Shown: in pieces, positions 16,454 through 22,912 of the stretch | How positions within the stretch are numbered: the stretch's first letter is position 1 | Layout: each line of letters opens with the position of its first letter | Assembly: GCF_900155685.1 (NCBI RefSeq) | Contig: NZ_LT732548.1 | Location: forward strand, 4,197,492 to 4,261,491 | Length of the DNA: 64,000 bases | DNA from: Paenibacillus bouchesdurhonensis | Lineage (GTDB): Bacteria; Bacillota; Bacilli; Paenibacillales; Paenibacillaceae | Reading direction: 5' to 3' | The notes under the pieces: generated by a model | Told to the model about the DNA's origin: nothing | What the model saw: only the letters and a program-made list of their open reading frames with translations | Database searches by the model: none | Translations under genes and position numbers: made by a program

Positions 16454-16684
16454 TTATTGTCCGCTCTCTAATTGGGCGGCTTTTTTTCTGTCTACCTTCA
16501 CGCCGTACTTCTGCTCAAGCTTTTCCAACTCGCAAATCAGGTGAGCCCTTATCTCGGGGTTTTCCTCCGTTTGCAACCAGTCCAGTGCGAATAGGTAATT
16601 GTTCAAATCGATCCGGACAACTTCCGGCTGCCGCTCGTAAACGCTAAGGGCAAGGTTGATAGGTAATAATGGTGTTTCTGGCAT
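16454..16684 (-). CDS. Hypothetical early phage protein, 76 residues
   Basis: A short protein in the early operon with AGGAGG before its ATG. It is predicted mostly helical (VYERQPEVVRIDLNNYLFALDWLQTE, then ICELEKLEQKYG). No motif or family is recognised. It lies between an 84-residue coiled-coil gene and the SbcC-like gene, and spacing to both is short. Confidence 0.6.
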   Translation of the reverse strand: MPETPLLPINLALSVYERQPEVVRIDLNNYLFALDWLQTEENPEIRAHLICELEKLEQKYGVKVDRKKAAQLESGQ

Positions 16685-16694
16685 CGGAATCCTC

Positions 16695-16949
16695 CTACAA
16701 CTGAGCGAACTCTTGCTCGAGCAGTTTGATTTCTTCCTCGACTTCTTTCAGGACAGCTACTTTGGCGCGGGCTGAGAGGCGGTCGAAGTTGTAGCTTACG
16801 AGCTGAACGTATCCACCACCGTCCGATAGTCTAATAGTGTCTTTGCCTTCGCTGTGCTGAATAAATTCGTTTAATTCCGCGATCTTTTTCTTAATAGCAT
16901 GAGCTTTATCGACCCGCTCGCCCATGTATTGCAACGTTTTTTCATCCAT
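16695..16949 (-). CDS. Hypothetical early phage protein, 84 residues, coiled coil
   Basis: An 84-residue protein with a helical N-terminus (MGERVDKAHAIKKKIAEL) and a helical, acidic C-terminus (VLKEVEEEIKLLEQEF), separated by a short beta segment with SDGGGYVQL. It may form a dimeric coiled coil. GAGGG precedes the ATG. No family is recognised; it belongs to the run of small early genes between the antirepressor and the SbcC-like ATPase. Confidence 0.6.
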   Translation of the reverse strand: MDEKTLQYMGERVDKAHAIKKKIAELNEFIQHSEGKDTIRLSDGGGYVQLVSYNFDRLSARAKVAVLKEVEEEIKLLEQEFAQL

Positions 16950-17014
16950 GCTTTTCCCTCGTTTTCGTTGATATTTGGGCTTAAAACCCCGATTTTGGCA
17001 AAAAAATAAATAGG

Positions 17015-17197
17015 CTACTGATTTTCAGCCTCTTCATAGGGTTCATAATATTTGAGCAAATCTTCTTCCGTTATAGGTGGCGTACGTAAAGCAGTTGCTA
17101 CAACCGGCCTGAGAATGTACCTCGTTTCGATCTCACATACTTCAAGCCGCTGACCAGTAGACTTCAATTTGAATTTCTGGCCTAGTTCAATGCACAT
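17015..17197 (-). CDS. Hypothetical early phage protein, 60 residues
   Basis: A 60-residue protein beginning MCIELGQKFKLK. The frame is open up to 17236, but the upstream part overlaps the zinc-finger gene at 17220-17330, and a GGAAGGTGA site lies before the ATG at 17197, so the shorter start is chosen. The N-terminal half looks like a small beta barrel and the end is acidic. Function unknown. Confidence 0.55.
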   Translation of the reverse strand: MCIELGQKFKLKSTGQRLEVCEIETRYILRPVVATALRTPPITEEDLLKYYEPYEEAENQ

Positions 17198-17219
17198 TGT
17201 CTTGTTCACCTTCCTCTCA

Positions 17220-17330
17220 TTATTCGCAGTCATCACACTTTCGTGGATACCCCGGATCCTCGCCGTCGATCAGTAACCCGCAGCATTCACATAACAGACC
17301 GTCCAGCACCATTTCAGCAGCTTCTCCCAT
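17220..17330 (-). CDS. Tiny zinc-ribbon protein, 36 residues
   Basis: The short frame starts behind a near-perfect AAAGGAGGTGAGG ribosome site. Its 36 residues include CECC near the middle and CDDC at the end (GLLCECCGLLIDGEDPGYP then KCDDC), a four-cysteine pattern typical of a small zinc ribbon. Such proteins are frequent in early phage regions and often bind nucleic acid or host enzymes. The strong ribosome site and cysteine spacing are the reasons to accept so short a gene. Confidence 0.65.
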   Translation of the reverse strand: MGEAAEMVLDGLLCECCGLLIDGEDPGYPRKCDDCE

Positions 17331-17410
17331 CGCTTTCCTCACCTCCTTTCAAGCGCTCCACAATGGCTGGGAAAAGCGGTCAAGATCAGGCATAGCCACC
17401 CCGCACCTCC

Positions 17411-17674
17411 TCAGACGTAATGCTGCAAACTCTGGTAGTACGAGATTAGCCCTCGCTTTTTGAGCTCCAGATACTTGTTTTGCACTACCCGCTCCGTTTT
17501 ACCGAGAGCAAACGACATCGCCCGCCGACCATCATGCTTGTAAAACTTGCACAAATAGGACAACTCATCTTCCGTAAACCGCTGACCGTGTTTTTCATGA
17601 AATTCCGGGTGATACATCATCCGGCCTAAGTTGTCATATTGGATACCATCATCTTCTATGGCTAGGCCAGCCAT
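17411..17674 (-). CDS. Putative helix-turn-helix phage protein
   Basis: An 87-residue protein with FTEDELSYLCKFYKHDG followed by RRAMSFALGKTERVVQNK, which reads as a helix-turn-helix of the kind seen in small phage regulators. A start at 17674 behind GGGGAGC is preferred over a GTG at 17683. It overlaps the next upstream short gene (17662-17793). It probably binds DNA, target unknown. Confidence 0.65.
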   Translation of the reverse strand: MAGLAIEDDGIQYDNLGRMMYHPEFHEKHGQRFTEDELSYLCKFYKHDGRRAMSFALGKTERVVQNKYLELKKRGLISYYQSLQHYV

Positions 17675-17793
17675 GCGAGCCACGCTCCCCGCTGCACCCG
17701 CTCCACGAAGTCCGCGAAGGTTATTCCGTAGCGGGCGCCAACATCGAAGTGTTCAAAATAGGTTCCGAGCCGATCAAGCAGTTCGTCTGGCAT
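17662..17793 (-). CDS. Small phage protein, 43 residues
   Basis: A 43-residue protein, starting MPDELLDRLGTYFEHFD and continuing GITFADFVERVQRG. GGGGAG stands 8 bases before its ATG. It overlaps the gene before it (17774-17956) and the one after (17411-17674) by about 20 and 13 bases, as is usual in this operon. Short proteins of this pattern occur in related prophages; the function is unknown. Confidence 0.6.
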   Translation of the reverse strand: MPDELLDRLGTYFEHFDVGARYGITFADFVERVQRGAWLAWLA

Positions 17794-17956
17794 GCTGCTC
17801 ACTCCCCCATGTACCAGTTAACTGCCTGCGGAAAATTGTGTATTGCTTGCGGGCATGCAGGGCAATTAATAAGCGTCCGCTATCTTTCATCCGGCGTTCA
17901 AGCTGCAGATAGAAGTGCATTAGCTCTCGCAAGCTCCGTTCATCCTTCACGTACAT
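17774..17956 (-). CDS. Small basic phage protein, 60 residues
   Basis: A 60-residue, strongly basic, helical protein (LRELMHFYLQLERRMKDSG). GGAGG precedes the ATG by 4 bases. It overlaps both neighbours slightly. No family is recognised; the high Arg content would suit nucleic-acid binding, which is only an inference. Confidence 0.5.
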   Translation of the reverse strand: MYVKDERSLRELMHFYLQLERRMKDSGRLLIALHARKQYTIFRRQLTGTWGSEQHARRTA

Positions 17957-18189
17957 TTCGCCTCCATTTCATCGAGTTTTTGACTAAAGTGCATTACTAG
18001 ATCCATTTGTTCATTGCACTGCGCTGCATAGGCCGCTTCCTTATAACCGTCAATCTTTTGCACCAGATCAGCGTTTGCCCTGAGACAATGCATCATTTCG
18101 CTGGCTTCGAATAGGTTCAATCCGCCCTGCAGCATCTTTATTGTTAGCTCAGCAAGCCTGCGTTGTACCGGGTGAATCATGATGGCCAT
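17947..18189 (-). CDS. DUF7667-like phage protein
   Basis: An 80-residue protein starting MAIMIHPVQRRLAELTIKML, with SEMMHCLRANADLV in the middle. It resembles a family of short Paenibacillus-type phage proteins (HPVxRRLAEL ... MxHCLxxNA) that I recall as DUF7667; that label is from memory. It is all-helical with no catalytic motif. AAAGGACGG precedes the ATG. It lies between the small basic gene and a one-helix membrane protein gene. Confidence 0.6.
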   Translation of the reverse strand: MAIMIHPVQRRLAELTIKMLQGGLNLFEASEMMHCLRANADLVQKIDGYKEAAYAAQCNEQMDLVMHFSQKLDEMEAKCT

Positions 18190-18193
18190 GCTA

Positions 18194-18415
18194 TTACCGT
18201 CCTTTCAGCCGATTTAAATTTTGGTTGAGTTCGGCAATGATGTCATCGTATTGCTCTACGACCACCTCAAGTTGACCAATTACATGGCGCTGCTGATTGT
18301 TGAGCTTGCTGCGCTCAATTGTTACAAAGATGTTTGCCGCAACTGTCAGCATGAAGATGATGAGCACGAGCCATTCTAATCTACGAAACCATTTGGATTG
18401 TTCGTCTAAGTTCAT
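18194..18415 (-). CDS. Small membrane protein with a C-terminal coiled coil
   Basis: A 73-residue protein with one membrane span (WLVLIIFMLTVAANIFV, about residues 15 to 31) followed by a helical, probably coiled-coil tail (QQRHVIGQLEVVVEQYDDII). The start at 18415 is chosen for the GGAAGGGAG site before it, over an upstream frame to 18445. The N-terminus is short and charged, suggesting the tail faces outside or into the cytoplasm depending on orientation. Function unknown; it is an early phage gene next to the antirepressor. Confidence 0.6.
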   Translation of the reverse strand: MNLDEQSKWFRRLEWLVLIIFMLTVAANIFVTIERSKLNNQQRHVIGQLEVVVEQYDDIIAELNQNLNRLKGR

Positions 18416-18459
18416 AGCGACTCCCTTCCGATATCCAATTGTCAAAGAGCGGATGATGA

Positions 18460-19179
18460 TTAGTTAAATGCTAGTTGCGAGTTCGCTTGCTCAATATCCC
18501 GCAATAACTTCCCGTGTGGCCGCCAGCTGCTAACATATTCCTTCGCCTTGTCGAAGTCCTTGACTAAGGTGTTTTTATAGGAATTTGTATTGAAGTAGCC
18601 CTTGAAATCTCGCCACAATGCTGAGTAGGTTTCGCCTCGGATCGTCTTGTTCAGATATGCCGGGCTCTCTTTTCCTCCGAGCATAGAAACGACAACTTTG
18701 TTGGCTAGTAATTGAAGGTCGTTTTGCTGCCCGTAATCTATGGTTGTGTTGTTTTCTAGACGAGTGACCCTTACTTCAAATGCTTGAGTCCGCTGATCCA
18801 GGAGGAATATAGCTTGGAGTTCTTGACTAAGTTGTTCATATGGGTTTGACTTGATCCTGTAATAGTCATCCACCAGCATTTCGTAAGCTTCCCACGCCTG
18901 ATCAGTGTTGAGAGACTTCGCATGCATCCAAGCGCCTTTTTCTGTCCAGAGGTAAACAACAGGGGCGAATTTGAGGTTGGTATCAAATTGATGTGAACCT
19001 TTGAAATCGTCCAATTCTTGGCCACGAAGCTCGAAATAGTGCTTTCCTGCAGTGTAGCGATCCTTATTCCGAGAAAAATTGTTTGTAATGATTTTATTCT
19101 CAGTCCCAAAAGTCTCCGCCAATTGCGCCGTTGTCAGCACGCGCTGATCTTTGTGATTAATTACTCGCAGTTTGTTCAT
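18460..19179 (-). CDS. Phage antirepressor, ORF6N/ORF6C type
   Basis: The 239-residue protein matches ORF6N antirepressors: the N-terminal domain has RVLTTAQLAETFGTE and FSRNKDRYTAGKHYFEL (residues 12 to 55) and VVYLWTEKGAW; the C-terminal part (about 125 to 239), with VVVSMLGGKESPAYL, resembles ORF6C. Such proteins counter the phage repressor or switch regulatory programmes. It overlaps the preceding XRE gene by about 20 bases and is the second gene of the leftward early operon. Confidence 0.85.
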   Translation of the reverse strand: MNKLRVINHKDQRVLTTAQLAETFGTENKIITNNFSRNKDRYTAGKHYFELRGQELDDFKGSHQFDTNLKFAPVVYLWTEKGAWMHAKSLNTDQAWEAYEMLVDDYYRIKSNPYEQLSQELQAIFLLDQRTQAFEVRVTRLENNTTIDYGQQNDLQLLANKVVVSMLGGKESPAYLNKTIRGETYSALWRDFKGYFNTNSYKNTLVKDFDKAKEYVSSWRPHGKLLRDIEQANSQLAFN

Positions 19180-19393
19180 TTGTCTGTACGATCCCTTCAG
19201 GTTCGTTGAATTCGAAGTTTACTGAAATCCCCAGCGCATCACAGACTTTATTGATCGAATCCTCGTTCCACCTACGTTCACCAGCAATCAAATCGTGTAT
19301 GTGTTGATAGCTGTATCCGGTAGCCCGTGCTACGTCTGCTTTATTAATTCCCTTGGTGTTCATCACTGCCTTGACTGCCTCAGTGAAATTCAT
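19157..19393 (-). CDS. Cro-like XRE regulator
   Basis: A 78-residue protein with a helix-turn-helix at residues 12 to 35 (NKADVARATGYSYQHIHDLI). It is the first gene of the leftward early operon and faces the repressor gene across the operator region, the position of Cro. AGGAGGTGA precedes the ATG at 19393. The promoter TTGTAA-N17-GATAAT, at 19419-19447, lies just upstream, with an operator-like repeat in its spacer. Confidence 0.8.
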   Translation of the reverse strand: MNFTEAVKAVMNTKGINKADVARATGYSYQHIHDLIAGERRWNEDSINKVCDALGISVNFEFNEPEGIVQTNEQTASN

Positions 19394-19418
19394 GCTATGT
19401 TCACCTCCTGTGATTCGT

Positions 19419-19447
19419 ATTATCACGCTATTAGCTGTATTTTACAA
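19419..19447 (-). promoter_or_regulatory. Leftward early promoter
   Basis: On the minus strand TTGTAA and GATAAT are separated by exactly 17 bases, 26 bases before the start of the cro-like gene. The first operator-like repeat (19427-19444) falls in the spacer, so a bound repressor would block polymerase. Confidence 0.7.
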
Positions 19448-19595
19448 AGCCTAAAATAAAGCATTTAGCGTTATTTCGGAGGATTATTATGGTTTTTTCA
19501 GCTAAACGCTTTATTTTTCTCTGTTTTCCAGCTATTTGCGTGTTGTTTTTTGTTTGTAGGAATGATAGTATCAATTAAGCAATTAGCTTTATTTT
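19427..19595. repeat. Five operator-like GC(W)5GC repeats
   Basis: Five related elements lie at 19427-19444, 19459-19476, 19501-19518, 19531-19548 and 19579-19595. Their cores are GCTATTAGC, GCATTTAGC, GCTAAACGC, GCTATTTGC and GCAATTAGC, each followed by a T/A-rich TTATTTT-like tail. The cores are short palindromes. They cover both divergent promoters between the repressor and cro-like genes and are the likely repressor binding sites. Confidence 0.65.
19543..19571 (+). promoter_or_regulatory. Rightward repressor promoter
   Basis: TTGTTT and TAGTAT are separated by 17 bases on the plus strand, about 40 bases before the repressor start. The fifth operator-like repeat lies just past the expected transcription start, which would permit autoregulation. 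Confidence 0.55.
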
Positions 19596-19612
19596 GAGGA
19601 GCGGTGAAAATA

Positions 19613-19999
19613 ATGGAGAGTAATAATCGGATTAGAGAACGTAGAAAAGAACTTAAATTAAGCGGTCCAGAAGTAGCTGCAAAACTTGGCATATCGACTC
19701 AATACCTCTATGACATTGAACGAGGAAAGCGAGGATTAAGCAGTGAGATTCTAGGTAAACTATCAGAGGTGTTAAAAGCAACCACAGACTACCTTTTAAA
19801 AAAAACAAACTTAAATCTTTACGGAGTTGACCTGAATGACAAAAACCCCGATCCACATGAAGAATCGGAGTTAGCAGACATTCCTATTGAACGCTTGAAT
19901 CAATATAAACTAACCTACAAGGGACATGATTTAAGTAAAGAGGAAGCCGACGACATTATTGAGCTTTTGGAAGCTGCCTTGAAGCGTTGGAAGAAATAA
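19613..19999 (+). CDS. Phage repressor, XRE type, without protease domain
   Basis: A protein of about 128 residues with an N-terminal helix-turn-helix (SGPEVAAKLGISTQYLYDIE) and a C-terminal helical part (KEEADDIIELLEAALKRW). It lacks the S24 autoprotease domain of CI/LexA-type repressors, so RecA-stimulated self-cleavage cannot be the induction route. The ATG at 19613 or a GTG at 19604 could start it; GAGGAG lies 11 or 2 bases before these, which favours the ATG. It faces the cro-like gene and is the obvious lysogeny repressor. Confidence 0.8.
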   Translation: MESNNRIRERRKELKLSGPEVAAKLGISTQYLYDIERGKRGLSSEILGKLSEVLKATTDYLLKKTNLNLYGVDLNDKNPDPHEESELADIPIERLNQYKLTYKGHDLSKEEADDIIELLEAALKRWKK

Positions 20000-20084
20000 G
20001 TCCCTCCAAGTACCTTGTAGCTTCCGAAACATCAACGCCTTTAGATTTTAAATTCGCTAGGTACAGTTCTAAATCGATATTGAT
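19956..20084 (-). CDS. Candidate 42-residue protein with AUC start, LexA-box-linked
   Basis: A minus-strand frame of 43 codons lies tail-to-tail with the repressor gene, overlapping its last 44 bases. It has no ATG, GTG or TTG start, but AGGAG stands 9 bases before an ATC codon that follows directly on an in-frame stop region. The translated chain (DLELYLANLKSKGVDVSEAT, then RYLEGLIS) looks like a natural helical protein. An extended -10 (TGTGGTATGCT) and a LexA-like box lie upstream. It could be an SOS-induced antirepressor. The unusual start makes this uncertain. Confidence 0.35.
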   Translation of the reverse strand: MNIDLELYLANLKSKGVDVSEATRYLEGLISSNASRQLPKAQ

Positions 20085-20161
20085 AGGTCATCACTCCTAG
20101 TAGGTGGTAATGTATTCCGCAAGAGATAAGACGAGCATACCACAAACGCGAACAAAAAACG

Positions 20162-20175
20162 AGAACAAATGTTCT
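20162..20175. promoter_or_regulatory. LexA (DinR) box in the immunity region
   Basis: AGAACAAATGTTCT contains GAAC-N4-GTTC, the core of the Gram-positive SOS box. It lies between the candidate minus-strand promoter (extended -10 at 20134-20144) and the XRE gene at 20218, so LexA could control either or both. Confidence 0.65.
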
Positions 20176-20217
20176 GAAAAATAAATGATGTATTTCCTGA
20201 AAAGAAAGGAGTAATCC

Positions 20218-20442
20218 ATGGGTCTCCGGCTCGGGGATTGTCTCCTGCTGGAACGATTAGAAGAGAAGGGCATATCACAAGCTGAGTTTGCAAAAAGAAT
20301 GGGCGTTTCCCGCCAATTTGTTAGTAAGCTCATAAGTGGTGAACGAAAAATGTCCCTAGAATTCGCCTTCAACGCTGCGCATATTTTAGGCTGCCGCGTC
20401 ACTGATTTATACATCCTCGAGGTCGTTCGCAACAGGAGATGA
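20218..20442 (+). CDS. Second XRE-family regulator
   Basis: A 74-residue protein that is almost entirely a helix-turn-helix domain (SQAEFAKRMGVSRQFVSKLI, residues 20 to 39), with a short C-terminal strand CRVTDLYILEV. AAAGGAG precedes the ATG at ideal spacing. It is transcribed in the same direction as the repressor but separated from it by a LexA-like box, so it may be an SOS-responsive regulator. Such single-domain XRE proteins can also be antitoxins, but no toxin gene adjoins it. Confidence 0.75.
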   Translation: MGLRLGDCLLLERLEEKGISQAEFAKRMGVSRQFVSKLISGERKMSLEFAFNAAHILGCRVTDLYILEVVRNRR

Positions 20443-20666
20443 GCAGGTTAACGCCGCTCTCCCCCGAGAATATCGTCACCCAATGGGGTTACACCCTTCC
20501 TCCCTTCCTATGAAGTCACCACCAATTATAAACCCAACAAGAAATTAAAATAGGACAATTACAGGACGTAATCACTCCTCTTTGAACAACTTTCTAATTT
20601 GGATAGAAACATTTTCCTAGTTCTGGTAGACTAATATCGAACATTACATAATTAGGAGGATGGGAT

Positions 20667-21320
20667 TTGAACAGGCCAATCTATAAAAAATGGTGGTTTT
20701 GGCTCATTATTGTCCTTGTTATTGGTGCCATCGGTAATATGAGCGAGAGTAAAAATGAAGCCGATCCGGCCGTAAATAGTCCGACCGAGTCAGTGGTTAA
20801 ACAAGAGGATGTTGCAAAGGAGGATAAGAGCGATCCGGCGGTAGAGCAGGCCTCTGCCCCACAGCAAGAAGAAGATAAGACGGAGCAATACGCTGCCTAC
20901 GTAGATGATTTTATGCAGGAAATTTCAGAAGCCGAAAACAAAGCAAATCCAGTTTTCGAAAATTATGTGGAGAAGATGAACGCAGCTGCTGACGGAAGTG
21001 CCTCGCTACTAGATGCTTATGAAGCAGCGAAAAAGGCAAAAGAACAGGCGAGCCAGTTGCATGCAGATTTCTTTAAGATTAAGGTCCCGTCTGATTTGCC
21101 GAAGGATGCAAAGAGTTTATTGGAAGAAGCAAAGACCGAACTATCCACGGCCTACTTTGTTAGAGAAAAGGCCTACAAGTCAGCAATGGCCTATCTGGAT
21201 GAGCAGAAGGTGAGTCATCTCGATGCTTTTAAAGAGAACATGGAATCCTCCGATAAATTTATGTTATCTGGAGCAACAAAGATGGCTCAAGCAAAATTAA
21301 GTTTGGAGGATTCTAAATAA
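20667..21320 (+). CDS. Membrane-anchored or secreted protein with charged helical domain
   Basis: The 217-residue protein has a short basic N-terminus and one membrane span (KKWWFWLIIVLVIGAIG, residues 7 to 23), then an acidic, Pro/Gln-rich linker (30 to 75) and a long helical domain (80 to 217). It would be anchored in the membrane with the helical part outside. A TTG start behind AGGAGG is used. The N-terminus resembles that of many Bacillales membrane-anchored proteins. It has its own terminator and is likely cargo expressed in the lysogen; superinfection exclusion is one guess. Confidence 0.65.
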   Translation: MNRPIYKKWWFWLIIVLVIGAIGNMSESKNEADPAVNSPTESVVKQEDVAKEDKSDPAVEQASAPQQEEDKTEQYAAYVDDFMQEISEAENKANPVFENYVEKMNAAADGSASLLDAYEAAKKAKEQASQLHADFFKIKVPSDLPKDAKSLLEEAKTELSTAYFVREKAYKSAMAYLDEQKVSHLDAFKENMESSDKFMLSGATKMAQAKLSLEDSK

Positions 21321-21335
21321 AAGTAGCGAAAGCAC

Positions 21336-21366
21336 AAAACCACCGGGACTATACCTCGGTGGTTTT
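21336..21366. terminator. Bidirectional terminator
   Basis: A stem of AAAACCACCG pairing with CGGTGGTTTT, with A/T tracts at both sides. It lies between the converging genes at 20667 (+) and 21386 (-) and can stop transcription from both. Confidence 0.8.
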
Positions 21367-21385
21367 AAATTTAATGTTAAACAGG

Positions 21386-21727
21386 TTAATCTCCCGCAGG
21401 TGCATCCCAAGAAAGCTCCGTGATATCCTCCATATGAAACCATTCGCCATCCACCTTAAAGCGTGCTGTAAGGCTGTCCAACCACTCTATAACGCCGATC
21501 ACATAAACATCCTCGTACTCGTCAAACATGCGCAGTTTTACGGGCTGCCGCGTCTTATGAGCTGTAACTATAAATCGCGCAACTTGCTCCTTTTCTTGAT
21601 CGTCTAATTCTACTCTCCGCCGCTTCGTTTCTTCTCGTTGTTGCCTCAGAGCCGACTCCCTGTGTTGCGGCAGTATCATCCGGCTAGATTCCCATAGCAT
21701 GTTAGTGCCTGGCGTTAATTTATTCAC
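21386..21727 (-). CDS. YolD-like protein under a LexA box
   Basis: The 113-residue protein has the YolD-family N-terminus (KLTPGTNMLWESSRMILPQH), the spacer with DDQEKEQVARFIVTA and a beta-rich end (IEWLDSLTARFKVDGEWFHM). YolD proteins are usually encoded beside Y-family DNA polymerases and are SOS genes. Here no polymerase gene follows; only a terminator does. The GTG at 21727 with GGGGTGAT before it is preferred over the GTG at 21736. The promoter is near-consensus and carries a LexA-like box in its spacer. Confidence 0.85.
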   Translation of the reverse strand: MNKLTPGTNMLWESSRMILPQHRESALRQQREETKRRRVELDDQEKEQVARFIVTAHKTRQPVKLRMFDEYEDVYVIGVIEWLDSLTARFKVDGEWFHMEDITELSWDAPAGD

Positions 21728-21751
21728 CTTAATCACCCCTGCTGGAATTAT

Positions 21752-21780
21752 AATGCGAATAAACGTTCGTAGTCAATGGA
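21752..21780 (-). promoter_or_regulatory. SOS promoter of the yolD-like gene
   Basis: On the minus strand TTGACT and TATAAT are about 18 bases apart. Between them lies CGAATAAACGTTCG (21756-21769, read on the plus strand), one base off the LexA/DinR consensus CGAAC-N4-GTTCG. LexA bound there would cover the promoter. Confidence 0.75.
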
Positions 21781-21804
21781 GTTGGCAAAAAGCACCTAAT
21801 CAAT

Positions 21805-21833
21805 GTATCCTAGTAATTGGATACTAGTAATTG
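21805..21833. repeat. Operator-like repeats upstream of the STAS/GHKL gene
   Basis: GTATCC and GGATAC form an inverted repeat around TAGTAATT, and TAGTAATTG occurs twice, at 21811 and 21825. The block is 17 bases before the ATG at 21850 and downstream of a possible TTGGCA -35. It may be the binding site of an unknown regulator. Confidence 0.45.
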
Positions 21834-21849
21834 ATAAGGAGGGTGTCAG

Positions 21850-22863
21850 ATGCCTGTTACCATTGAACTACCTAGAGATCTTAATGTTATGAATTCGTTG
21901 ATGTTTTGTCGTGAACTTGAGCTTTTAGAGGATGCTGATGTGTACAACGTTGATTGCAGATCCTTGGGTAATGTAGAGCCTTTCGGTATGCTTTTAATTG
22001 GGTCTCGGTTACGGCAATTAATAAAGGATAAAAAAGAAAAAGGCGCTAAGTTTTTCGCAAGGAACTATGAACATAATGATTACGCAGCCCACATGGGCTT
22101 CTTTAAAAGCGTTCAACTGAATTATGGGAACGCTCCCGGAGAGGCAAAGGGTAGTTCTACATATTTACCAATAACTAAAATTGATGTCCAAGAACTTATA
22201 ACAGAATCGCACGAAAGAAGAGAACACGTAGTAGATACTATAGAGGGGAGAACTAGGCAACTGTCAAAGGTTCTTTCTTGTGGGAACAAAAATATCGAGG
22301 GAGTTCTGACTTATTCAATAAGAGAAATAATGAGAAATGTTTTAGAACACAGCTATGCTGAGAGTATTTGGTATGCGGGGCAAGTATGGCCATCAAAGGA
22401 TCGTGTGGAAGTGTGCATTCTTGATGAAGGTATCGGCGTTCAGAAAGCATTAAAAGCTAACAGACACCTGGAGTTTAAAACTGCAGAGGAAGCCTTATTG
22501 CTAGCAATTGAGCCTGGTATATCGGGCAAAGATATTAAGGCTGAACAACGCCGCGACGAGGTTTACGGGAATTCTGGTTATGGGCTATTTATGACAAGCA
22601 GAATTTGTCAAGATAACGGAAGTTTTATCATCGGAAGTACTAATAGTTTTATCATTATAAACGGAAAAGGCCACAAATCATATGAAAGTCCTTTTACGGG
22701 AACCATAATACGGTTAAGTTTAAACATTTCCAATATAGCGCAAATAGACTCCTTATTGCCTATTTATCTGAAAGAAGGCGCAAAGAGAGCCAGAGATAAT
22801 AAGCATCTTGATTCCATTAGTGCATCAAAATCATCAAGACTTCTATTAAGAAAAGATAAGTAA
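21850..22863 (+). CDS. STAS-like domain fused to a GHKL-type ATPase, cargo gene
   Basis: The 337-residue protein starts with a STAS-like alpha/beta part (residues 1 to 110, with VYNVDCRSLGNVEPFGMLLI) and continues with a histidine-kinase-like ATPase: N box REIMRNVLEH, G1 box ILDEGIGV, G2 box GNSGYGLFMTSRIC. There is no phospho-acceptor histidine domain. This pairing recalls anti-sigma and anti-sigma-antagonist modules fused in one chain. AAGGAGG precedes the ATG. The gene has its own upstream repeats and stands alone between the immunity and lysis regions, the usual place for lysogenic cargo such as defence genes. Confidence 0.7.
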   Translation: MPVTIELPRDLNVMNSLMFCRELELLEDADVYNVDCRSLGNVEPFGMLLIGSRLRQLIKDKKEKGAKFFARNYEHNDYAAHMGFFKSVQLNYGNAPGEAKGSSTYLPITKIDVQELITESHERREHVVDTIEGRTRQLSKVLSCGNKNIEGVLTYSIREIMRNVLEHSYAESIWYAGQVWPSKDRVEVCILDEGIGVQKALKANRHLEFKTAEEALLLAIEPGISGKDIKAEQRRDEVYGNSGYGLFMTSRICQDNGSFIIGSTNSFIIINGKGHKSYESPFTGTIIRLSLNISNIAQIDSLLPIYLKEGAKRARDNKHLDSISASKSSRLLLRKDK

Positions 22864-22868
22864 AGCAA

Positions 22869-22909
22869 CAAAAAAAGGAGCTCCGCCAGCTAAATTCCAG
22901 CGGAGCTCC
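22869..22909 (-). terminator. Terminator of the late operon
   Basis: GGAGCTCCGC pairs with GCGGAGCTCC around a 13-base loop. On the minus strand it is followed by a run of T. It stands just downstream of the amidase, the last late gene. Confidence 0.85.
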
Positions 22910-22912
22910 ACT

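Noticed and set aside
16447..16490. CCGC/GCGG hairpin followed by T on the plus strand
   Set aside because: It lies in a minus-strand coding region with no plus-strand gene to terminate, and the stem is only four to five pairs.
17349..17393. 14-codon frame starting MPDLDRFSQ on the minus strand behind a GAGGAGGTG site
   Set aside because: Too short, spacing to the ATG exceeds 10 bases and no conserved feature is present. It may only be the spacer between two genes.
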